DNA of 64,000 bases from positions 474,047 to 538,046 of the forward strand of contig LS999829.1 in assembly GCA_900537185.1 (NCBI GenBank). The letters are read 5' to 3'. Shown here piece after piece: positions 18,786 through 25,764 of the stretch (the stretch's first letter is position 1; the number at the start of each line of letters is the position of its first letter). The notes under the pieces were generated by a model that saw only the letters and a list, made by a program, of their open reading frames with translations, did no database searches and had not been told where the DNA came from. The DNA comes from Cytophagales bacterium Alg240-R148. GTDB lineage: Bacteria; Bacteroidota; Bacteroidia; Cytophagales; Cyclobacteriaceae. A program made the position numbers and the translations under genes.

Positions 18786-19688
18786 ATGACAAAACAAAGT
18801 GAAGCGATAAAGGTATTATTTTTTAAAATTTTGGTAATTGCCTCTCTAGTTGTTTCTTTTTGCCTTTTTATTTACGACTTTTTATACGATCGACAAGACA
18901 CTACCTCTTTGATAACGGAGTCGTTCATGGTAACTAATGCTTTGGTTTCCTTATTGCTTTATTTCGCTTTTAAGAAATTGGACATTGCCACTATGGTTTT
19001 TCTAGTTTTATTGGCAGTTATTTTCATTATGGAGGCCATGAAAGAAGCCGGATTGTACAATCCATATTTCATCTTATTTATTGTAAATTTTGGGTTTGTG
19101 GGCTCAACTTTATTAAAACGAGAGTTTTTAATTATTATTCACCTCTACAATTTGGCTGCCATAATTTTTATGATTATTTACCAAATCAACCACTTGGACA
19201 ATTTCTCTCCCATCAGCAATGATACGCCTATTACTACGGGGATTATTTTTATTGTAACCTACACTGTAGTTTCTAGCCTAGCGTTTATGTTCAAGTTGCA
19301 ATACGAAAAATCAAAAGTGGATTTACACGCCTTAAGTTTGGACTTACAAGAAAAGAACAACGAAATAGAAGCACAAAATGAAGAACTCAGACAAAACCAA
19401 GAGGCTTTAGTTAATATCAATGTGCATCTAGAAAAAACGGTGGAAGACCGAACGAGAAGAATCCTTACCCAAAACAACCAACTGATTCAGTTTTCCTTCG
19501 ATAATGCCCATAAAATTAGAGGGCCTTTGGCCAGAATTTTAGGATTGTTGAACATCTATAAGATTGACGCCATTACAGACAAAGACGAGCTTATTGATTT
19601 CATTGAAAACGAAACAATAAAGATGGACGAGGTCACCAAAGAAATTAATGAAAACCTCAACAAAGAAATTGACGAAAGTATTCTTTAG
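18786..19688 (+). CDS. membrane protein ending in a histidine-kinase DHp-like helix pair, no ATPase domain
   Basis: A 300-residue protein. The frame opens at 18729, but the ATG at 18786 places MTKQSEAIK directly before the first membrane helix and was chosen. Five to six hydrophobic segments cover ~10-165. A coiled coil follows (LQEKNNEIEAQNEELRQNQE, ~195-235), then FSFDNAHKIRGPLARILGLL, which matches a DHp H-box with its His. The protein ends about 55 residues later, with no N, G1 or G2 boxes. It may be phosphorylated in trans, act as a phosphotransfer or dimerisation partner, or be a decayed kinase; the frame is clean, which argues against recent decay. It overlaps the convergent next gene by four bases. 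Confidence 0.75.
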   Translation: MTKQSEAIKVLFFKILVIASLVVSFCLFIYDFLYDRQDTTSLITESFMVTNALVSLLLYFAFKKLDIATMVFLVLLAVIFIMEAMKEAGLYNPYFILFIVNFGFVGSTLLKREFLIIIHLYNLAAIIFMIIYQINHLDNFSPISNDTPITTGIIFIVTYTVVSSLAFMFKLQYEKSKVDLHALSLDLQEKNNEIEAQNEELRQNQEALVNINVHLEKTVEDRTRRILTQNNQLIQFSFDNAHKIRGPLARILGLLNIYKIDAITDKDELIDFIENETIKMDEVTKEINENLNKEIDESIL

Positions 19689-20326
19689 TTGTCATACCCC
19701 ATTACTGCCATTTGATTTTGCAGGTAGCCATCCAATTGCGTTTCGGACCAAAAGGGGTCTGGATTCTGACCAAATGCAAAACCCGAATCAAATATCTTAT
19801 TATAAGACCTTACAATAAAAGGATTGTCCAAAGAACTCTCAATAGTATTGCTGACATGGTGTTCCAAGGTCATAGCAATTTCTTCCCCGATTAACCTCCT
19901 AATTACTTCATTGCTTTTAGTAAAATCTACGGTTAGCAAGGGGCGACTGTTGTGCTCCACACAATAATCAGACAACTTCTGTAATAAAATCATAGTAGCA
20001 AAACTGTCGTCACATACACCAATAAGGCCCTGGCTATCTGGGATTAGATCGTGTTCTAACAGCCAATAATATTCCAAATCAAACATCATTTGATTCATTT
20101 CATGCCTAATTCCAAACTTCTCTGCACTGATGATACCTTCTTTCAAATACATAGGCACGTGCTGTACATATTCAATTACAAAGCGGCTGACCTTTTTAGC
20201 TTCTTGAATATCTGTTGGCTTGCCATTTTTTTCCGCTGCTCTTATTACCAATTGTGCTAAATTACCTGTAATCAATTCATGTTTGATGGCTTTATTTATA
20301 ATTTTTTTTATTCGTAGTATGTCCAT
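19685..20326 (-). CDS. hypothetical protein with DUF1232-like segment
   Basis: A 213-residue soluble-looking protein. The central part has VPMYLKEGIISAEKFGIRHE and LEHDLIPDSQGLIGVCDDSF; the second resembles the D-x-I-P-D...DD pattern of DUF1232/YkvA-like proteins, usually small membrane-associated proteins of unknown role. No signal peptide or catalytic motif was seen. Its stop overlaps that of the DHp-like gene on the opposite strand. A TACATTTG -7-like box lies at 20347-20340 on the minus strand, but no TTG is found at the right distance. Confidence 0.5.
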   Translation of the reverse strand: MDILRIKKIINKAIKHELITGNLAQLVIRAAEKNGKPTDIQEAKKVSRFVIEYVQHVPMYLKEGIISAEKFGIRHEMNQMMFDLEYYWLLEHDLIPDSQGLIGVCDDSFATMILLQKLSDYCVEHNSRPLLTVDFTKSNEVIRRLIGEEIAMTLEHHVSNTIESSLDNPFIVRSYNKIFDSGFAFGQNPDPFWSETQLDGYLQNQMAVMGYDN

Positions 20327-20580
20327 GTTCGTGATAATTCAAATGTAATAAGTCTGACAGATTCGGTTTTTATGCAAACCAAATGGCTTGCATCACAGAA
20401 GGAGCTTCAATAGTATAAAAAATGGAAAAGCACTCTATAAGAGACATTTAATATAAGCATTTTTTTTATCAAATGTAAATTTCTAATAAGTTTTGTCTAT
20501 AATAATGGGTGCACTCTGTTCTTTTACTTTCATTTTTCCATTTCAATATTTTTGTTTTAAGTTTGAGGACAATTGCACCT

Positions 20581-23067
20581 ATGACACCCATCGCACAACA
20601 TTATTTATTACCCATTTCTGAGCGTGTTCCTTCCATTCAGGACGCTTTAAATGGGCAGAACACTTTGGTGGTCCAGGCCCCACCGGGAGCTGGAAAAAGC
20701 ACCCTACTTCCTCTTATGTTGCTCAACTCTCCTTGGCTACATGGTAAAAAAATACTAATATTAGAACCTAGAAGGCTCGCAGCAAAATCCATTGCCCAAA
20801 GGATGTCTGCCATGGTCCAATCCCCTATTGGCGAAACAATTGGTTATAGAATCCGTTTTGAAACCAAAATTTCCAAAAACACTAAAATAGAAGTCATTAC
20901 TGAAGGTATCCTGACCAGAATATTACAAAATGACAATGCGCTAGAAGAGGTTGGTTTGGTTATCTTTGATGAATTTCACGAGCGCAGTATCCACGCAGAC
21001 CTGGCACTTGCCCTTACAAGAGAAATTCAATCGGTTTTAAGACCAGATCTGCGCATTCTCGTGATGTCTGCCACCTTGGAACACGAACACATAAGCAGGC
21101 TGCTTCAATGTAAAACGATTATTAGCAAGGGGAAAATGTTTCCAGTAACCTTGGCGTATGGCCAAGGCATCGACCTCAAATTGATTCCTGAATTGGTAGC
21201 TGGCAAGGTGGTGGAAGCCATAAAAACAAACCAGAGCGGAGATGTTTTGGTATTTCTTCCTGGCCAAGGCGAAATTCGTAAATGTGAGGCCATACTCCAG
21301 GCTAAGTTACCCAGTTTCAGTATATTGCCTTTGTATGGACAACTCTCTTTTGCAGAACAAAACAAAGCCTTAAGGCCAGACTCTAATGGTAAGAGAAAAA
21401 TTGTTCTGGCCACTTCTATTGCAGAAACTAGTTTGACCATCGAAGGGGTAACGATTGTGGTAGATTCTGGTTTGGGTCGTTACCAAAAATTTGATCCAAA
21501 TACAGGGCTTGCACGTTTGGTTACCACCAACATATCCATAGATGAAGCCGACCAAAGAGCTGGAAGGGCCGGTAGGTTGGCCCCTGGCACTTGTTACCGC
21601 ATGTGGACAAAAGCAACGCACAGCAGGTTATCTGAGAATAGAATTCCGGAAATCGAACACTTTGATTTGGCTTCTTTAATGTTAGAGTTAGCCAAGTGGG
21701 GCATCCAAGAATGCACTGAGTTATCTTGGATCACAGAGCCTCCCAAAGGGCATGTTCAACAAGCCAATGCTCTATTGGAAGATTTATCGGCGATCGATGG
21801 GCGGAGCATTACCCAACATGGCATTGCCATGCAGCGCCTACCTTGTCATCCCAGGCTGGCCCATATGCTGCTAATGGCCGAAAAAGAAGGTGCTCTGGGG
21901 CTGGCAACTGATTTAGCAGCTGTTTTGGAAGAAAGAGACCCACTAGATAACACTATTGGAGCAGACATTAACTTAAGAATAGAAGCTTTAAGAAGATTCA
22001 GAAAAAACAATGGACAAAAAGGGCCGTTTGGTAAAATTTCGAAATCTGCTGGGCATTTTAGATCCATATTCAAAAATAAAGAAGAAAACCAGGCGTTTGA
22101 CCCTTTCGAATCCGGAATACTTTTGGCATATGCCTTCCCCGAGCGTATTGCGCATGCCAGGCCGGGCAACAATGCCCAATTTAAGCTGGCCAATGGCAGG
22201 TTGGCACAATTGAATTACCGCGATGACCTGGCCCAAGAAGCTTGGCTGGCAGTGGCCCACCTAGACGCAAGAGAAGGTATGGGGAAAATCTTCCTCGCCT
22301 CCAGCTTAAATCCAAAAGACCTCAGCCCCTTGGTTAAAGAAAAAGAAACCATCGAATGGGATAAAAACAAAGGCCATTTAAAATGTTGTACTGAATTGAG
22401 AATTGGAAGCATTGTACTAAAATCCATTCCTATTAAAAATTACGACAAAGTAGCAGCAGTGGCCATTGTGAGCAAAGTAGTTGCCTCAGAAGGCAAACAT
22501 TTACTCCAGTTCGATCGTTCTTTTTTGTCTTTGCAAAGTAGAATTGAATCTATCAAAACTTGGAACCCAAACATTGCCTTGCCAAACGTCCATACGGATC
22601 ATTTGTTAGCCTGTAACATGGATTGGTTGGGGCCATATTTCGAGCAAGTGCGCACCGAAGAGGACTTAGCAAAAATCAACTTATACGAAGCCATTCTTCC
22701 GTTTATTGGTTATGAATTAGTAGAAAATATTGAGCAAATGGCCCCTGAATATTTTGTTGTACCTACCGGGTCTAAAGTCCAAATTCAATACAGCGTGCAT
22801 GGGGAGGCCCCAGTGGTATCCGTTCGATTACAAGAAATGTTCGGTGTAACAGATACTCCCTATATAAATGGGGGTAAAACACCACTCACCTTTCACTTGT
22901 TATCGCCAGGGTTCAAACCCGTTCAGATTACAACCGATCTTAAAAGCTTTTGGAATTCGGCATATTTTGAAGTTAGAAAGGAACTAAAAAGAAGGTATCC
23001 CAAACACGAGTGGCCTGATGATCCATTAAAAGCCCAACCTATTAGAGGCGTTAAAAAAAGGCGTTAA
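20581..23067 (+). CDS. hrpB: ATP-dependent RNA helicase HrpB
   Basis: An 828-residue DEAH-box helicase (usual HrpB length ~800-850). The upstream frame extension to 20509 encodes an unrelated-looking leader, so the ATG at 20581 was chosen; it gives the typical opening LLPISERVPSIQDALN. P-loop APPGAGKST (~35-43), motif II DEFHE (~130), motif III SATL (~163), motif VI QRAGRAGR (~325), then the helicase-associated and HrpB C-terminal domains (LAHMLLMAEKEG, EERDPLD, WPDDPLKAQPIRG). HrpB is widespread but its RNA substrate is poorly known. A TAAGTTTG -7-like box lies at 20558-20565. The stop overlaps the convergent DUF218 gene by four bases. Confidence 0.95.
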   Translation: MTPIAQHYLLPISERVPSIQDALNGQNTLVVQAPPGAGKSTLLPLMLLNSPWLHGKKILILEPRRLAAKSIAQRMSAMVQSPIGETIGYRIRFETKISKNTKIEVITEGILTRILQNDNALEEVGLVIFDEFHERSIHADLALALTREIQSVLRPDLRILVMSATLEHEHISRLLQCKTIISKGKMFPVTLAYGQGIDLKLIPELVAGKVVEAIKTNQSGDVLVFLPGQGEIRKCEAILQAKLPSFSILPLYGQLSFAEQNKALRPDSNGKRKIVLATSIAETSLTIEGVTIVVDSGLGRYQKFDPNTGLARLVTTNISIDEADQRAGRAGRLAPGTCYRMWTKATHSRLSENRIPEIEHFDLASLMLELAKWGIQECTELSWITEPPKGHVQQANALLEDLSAIDGRSITQHGIAMQRLPCHPRLAHMLLMAEKEGALGLATDLAAVLEERDPLDNTIGADINLRIEALRRFRKNNGQKGPFGKISKSAGHFRSIFKNKEENQAFDPFESGILLAYAFPERIAHARPGNNAQFKLANGRLAQLNYRDDLAQEAWLAVAHLDAREGMGKIFLASSLNPKDLSPLVKEKETIEWDKNKGHLKCCTELRIGSIVLKSIPIKNYDKVAAVAIVSKVVASEGKHLLQFDRSFLSLQSRIESIKTWNPNIALPNVHTDHLLACNMDWLGPYFEQVRTEEDLAKINLYEAILPFIGYELVENIEQMAPEYFVVPTGSKVQIQYSVHGEAPVVSVRLQEMFGVTDTPYINGGKTPLTFHLLSPGFKPVQITTDLKSFWNSAYFEVRKELKRRYPKHEWPDDPLKAQPIRGVKKRR

Positions 23068-23795
23068 TGCGGGGAAGCAACTACCAAGGAATAGGCTGTA
23101 GTATCAATATTTTTACCTCTTGTGCCTTTTAATCTTTTCCAAATAGTTTCTCTTTCTTTAATGGATACATAAGAAGCATTAAAAGCCGAACTAGGATCAA
23201 TTTTTAAGGTGGTAACTTTTTGTTCTACCATTTGAACGGTGTCCCACACAATGGGAATTACTCCAACACTTCGATCTACTTTCTTTTTTATAAAGCCTGT
23301 TAACAACTTAGATTGAAAGGGATCGCTCGCCAGTGCCACCGTTTCAAAACCCATATTCTGTGCTAATTTATACCCGTAATAAACGTTTTCTGTTGAATGC
23401 TCTGCTTTAATTTCTGTAAATATACACGAATCCGGTATGCCTAATTCTTTGGCGTACAAAGCCATAATTTCTGCTTCGTAATAAGGGGAATAAACAGAAG
23501 ATCCAGAATAAATTATATTGGATGCAATGCCTTGGTCGAACAAATATTTGGACCAATATACTCTGGCTTCCATTATCCTACTCCACTCCTTCCCTTCGAA
23601 AGGAACGCCGGGCACTATAATTACATCGTAGCGCTGCTGTGCTGCTTTGTTTAACAATTTTAAGGAAGCCCTTCCAGAATAAGAACAAGAAACGAATACC
23701 AACCCTGGTAAAAGAACAAAAAACACCAAAAATAGAGCGGAATAAACAATTTTTCTAGTTGTTATTTTAATTTTGATCTTCGAAGACATAGGCAT
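23064..23795 (-). CDS. YdcF/DUF218 family membrane protein
   Basis: A 243-residue protein using the ATG at 23795; the open frame extends to 23870, but the downstream start puts a basic stretch just before the membrane helix (IVYSALFLVFFVLLPGLVFV). The DUF218 core follows: YDVIIVPGVPFEGKEWSRIM, then NIIYSGSSVYSPYYEAEIM and EIKAEHSTENVYYGYKLAQN, with conserved GVP, SG and E-x-x-S-T-E-N elements. Members such as YdcF and SanA have a periplasmic Rossmann-like domain linked to envelope integrity; the exact reaction is not established. It is convergent with hrpB and divergent from the Crp/Fnr gene. Confidence 0.85.
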   Translation of the reverse strand: MPMSSKIKIKITTRKIVYSALFLVFFVLLPGLVFVSCSYSGRASLKLLNKAAQQRYDVIIVPGVPFEGKEWSRIMEARVYWSKYLFDQGIASNIIYSGSSVYSPYYEAEIMALYAKELGIPDSCIFTEIKAEHSTENVYYGYKLAQNMGFETVALASDPFQSKLLTGFIKKKVDRSVGVIPIVWDTVQMVEQKVTTLKIDPSSAFNASYVSIKERETIWKRLKGTRGKNIDTTAYSLVVASPH

Positions 23796-23899
23796 TTTAT
23801 TAAATGTTTTTATATTTAAAAAAGCATAACAAGCAGTTATATAACCCAAAACTTCTTCAATTGTTTTCATAACAATGGATCAAGAGAAAAGAAATCTTT

Positions 23900-24484
23900 A
23901 TGGTACCTGAGGATCTCCTAGAAAAAAGCAATGCCACACTAGTTCAGTTGAACAAAAACAAAGTAATTTTTGATGAAGGAGACAAAGCACATTTTTATTA
24001 CCAAATAAAAAGTGGTCAAGTCAAAATGTACAACTTAAATGAAGAGGGTAAGGAATTTGTACAAGGCATATTTTCGGATGGTCAAAGTTTTGGAGAACCC
24101 CCTTTGTTTTTAGAAGATGCCAATTACCCAGGTGCTGCAGAGACATCCAGCCCCACCCTACTTTACAAGCTTTCCAAAACACACTTTTTACAACTGCTTG
24201 AACAACAACCTGCCCTGCACCTCCAGTTTACAAAAATGTTGTGCCAGCGGTTGTATTATAAAGCGGTACAATTAAAAGAAATATCCTCTCACGATCCAGA
24301 ACATCGAATTTTAACTATAATGGATTATTTCAAGCAATTCAAAGACAGGGAAGAACAGATCAAACTCACCAGACAACAAATTGCTGATTTAACTGGTTTG
24401 AGAGTCGAAACGGTTATTAGGAGCATCAAGCGGTTGGAATCAAAATCCCAACTAAAAATTAAGGCAGGAAAAGTTTATAGATAA
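23900..24484 (+). CDS. Crp/Fnr family transcriptional regulator
   Basis: A 194-residue regulator. An N-terminal cyclic-nucleotide-binding-like beta roll (VIFDEGDKAHFYYQIKSGQV, DGQSFGEPPLFL) joins a C-terminal winged HTH (LTRQQIADLTGLRVETVIRS). The usual phosphate-binding Arg of cAMP receptors is replaced (YPGAAET), and there is no N-terminal cysteine cluster for an Fnr iron-sulfur cluster. It probably senses something other than cAMP or O2 by the canonical routes. It faces the iron-sulfur repair gene across a shared terminator. A palindrome of Crp type lies upstream of that gene (25295-25312), which suggests a nitrosative or oxidative stress regulator, as inference. Confidence 0.9.
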   Translation: MVPEDLLEKSNATLVQLNKNKVIFDEGDKAHFYYQIKSGQVKMYNLNEEGKEFVQGIFSDGQSFGEPPLFLEDANYPGAAETSSPTLLYKLSKTHFLQLLEQQPALHLQFTKMLCQRLYYKAVQLKEISSHDPEHRILTIMDYFKQFKDREEQIKLTRQQIADLTGLRVETVIRSIKRLESKSQLKIKAGKVYR

Positions 24485-24485
24485 A

Positions 24486-24515
24486 AAAAGCCACTACCTC
24501 TCGATAGCAGCTTTT
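24486..24515. terminator. bidirectional terminator
   Basis: Arms AAAAGC-CA-CTA (24486-24496) and TAG-CA-GCTTTT (24505-24515) pair apart from the two CA/CA mismatches, around an 8-base loop. A and T runs flank both sides. It lies between the convergent Crp/Fnr and RIC genes. Confidence 0.6.
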
Positions 24516-24525
24516 CATTGGGTGT

Positions 24526-25251
24526 TTAATTAAATCGAATTTGGGATTCCAGCAATTGCGCTTTTGGAAACAAAATATTGTTTTCCAAATGAACATGTTT
24601 GTGCAAATCTGCTTCAAATTCTGCTAATTTCTTAAATGCAATTTGATAGGTGGTACAAGCATCTTCAGGGGGTCGGAAATCGTTGGTCAAATCGCGCATT
24701 TTCCTAAAAGCCTCCCCTTCAAAATCGTGCTCTTCGTTCATCACTGCTATTGGGTTGTCTACGGTTTCAAATGCCGGTTTTAAAACACTTTCATCTTGGT
24801 TGATGGCATTTTGAATTTGTTTGATATATGGAAAAAGCATCAGTTCTTCTTTCTTCATATGCAATTCTAGTTTCTCCAATGCATCCATCAATATATTTTT
24901 GAGTTCGAGCAGTTCAGGGTGTCTACTCCCATGGACATTGGCAATTTTTTCTACATAAAAACGCAGATAAGGAATATTTTCTTCTACGTAGGCATGGTGG
25001 TGCTTTAATATGAATTCAATCAATTCATCGCTCGACATTTCCAAATAATCTGTATTTTCACCAGCAGACTTAAGTTTTGCAGCCAATGCATCTACCACTT
25101 CTTGGGCGTCCAAACTATTTTTTCTACATGCCTCTTCTAAGGTTATACCACCACCACAGCAAAAATCTATTTTATATTTCACAAAAACATCAGAGGTTCT
25201 GTAGTCTTTGGCTACAATAGAGCCTACTCGGTCATTTTTTGTAACTTCCAT
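24526..25251 (-). CDS. ric: iron-sulfur cluster repair di-iron protein (RIC/ScdA/YtfE)
   Basis: A 241-residue protein. The frame reaches a TTG at 25269, but the ATG at 25251 gives the usual family start (MEVTKNDRVGSIV). The N-terminal ScdA domain contains VKYKIDFCCGGG with the paired cysteines. The hemerythrin-like domain supplies iron-ligand histidines and glutamates: HHHAYVEENIPY, HGSRHPEL, HMKKEELMLFPYI, EEHDFEGEAF and HKHVHLENNILFP. RIC proteins restore iron-sulfur clusters damaged by nitric oxide or peroxide. The neighbouring Crp/Fnr regulator and the palindrome upstream fit a stress-controlled pair. Confidence 0.93.
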   Translation of the reverse strand: MEVTKNDRVGSIVAKDYRTSDVFVKYKIDFCCGGGITLEEACRKNSLDAQEVVDALAAKLKSAGENTDYLEMSSDELIEFILKHHHAYVEENIPYLRFYVEKIANVHGSRHPELLELKNILMDALEKLELHMKKEELMLFPYIKQIQNAINQDESVLKPAFETVDNPIAVMNEEHDFEGEAFRKMRDLTNDFRPPEDACTTYQIAFKKLAEFEADLHKHVHLENNILFPKAQLLESQIRFN

Positions 25252-25294
25252 ATCTGTTTTTGAATACAAGGTAGTACCTGCAACCCAATAGGTG

Positions 25295-25312
25295 TTATGA
25301 CCGAAATCATAA
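25295..25312. promoter_or_regulatory. Crp/Fnr-type palindromic operator upstream of ric
   Basis: TTATGA-CCGAAA-TCATAA is a perfect 6-6-6 inverted repeat with the TGA-N6-TCA spacing of Crp/Fnr-family sites. It ends 43 bases before the ATG of ric. The likely ligand protein is the regulator encoded at 23900-24484. Seen directly; the binding protein is inference. Confidence 0.6.
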
Positions 25313-25323
25313 AGTCATTCTTT

Positions 25324-25764
25324 TCACAGTTGCTCCAACAAATACTTAAAAGTGGGGCCATCCATAAACCCTTGTTTTAGGTAAATAATTTCAAAATCAT
25401 TGTTCAATACCACCGTTGAAGGGTAAAGTACGCCTTCATCTGAATTCGCTAATTGAACTGCCAATTCATGGATTCCCTTATTTTTGCCAGTTTGGTTGAT
25501 GCTAAAAACCTGGCCTCGAATTGTGATAGGCCCCTCCTTTTCTGCATTTAAAAAAAACAAGCGCCCTTCTAATTGGGACAATATAACATCGTCTAAAAAA
25601 GTTGTTTGTAACATTTTTTCGCAATAAGTGCACCAATCGGTATGGATGAATACAACAACAGGTTTAGAACTAGTTCCTACAACTGCTTCCAAGTCGGAAA
25701 TTGGTTTGTCCTGTGCCCATAAGACGCCGGAGAATAGGAACGTTATGGTTAATATCTGCCTCAT
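25324..25764 (-). CDS. secreted thioredoxin-fold protein
   Basis: A 146-residue protein with a signal peptide (LTITFLFSGVLWAQ) and a thioredoxin-like domain. The active site is WCTYC in VVVFIHTDWCTYCEKMLQTT, and cis-Pro context appears at VLYPSTVVLN. It resembles periplasmic thioredoxin/DUF255-like proteins. The start codon overlaps the stop of the TonB receptor by four bases (ATGA), so the two genes are translationally coupled. It may reduce or isomerise a disulfide in the receptor or its ligand; the partner is inference. Confidence 0.87.
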   Translation of the reverse strand: MRQILTITFLFSGVLWAQDKPISDLEAVVGTSSKPVVVFIHTDWCTYCEKMLQTTFLDDVILSQLEGRLFFLNAEKEGPITIRGQVFSINQTGKNKGIHELAVQLANSDEGVLYPSTVVLNNDFEIIYLKQGFMDGPTFKYLLEQL

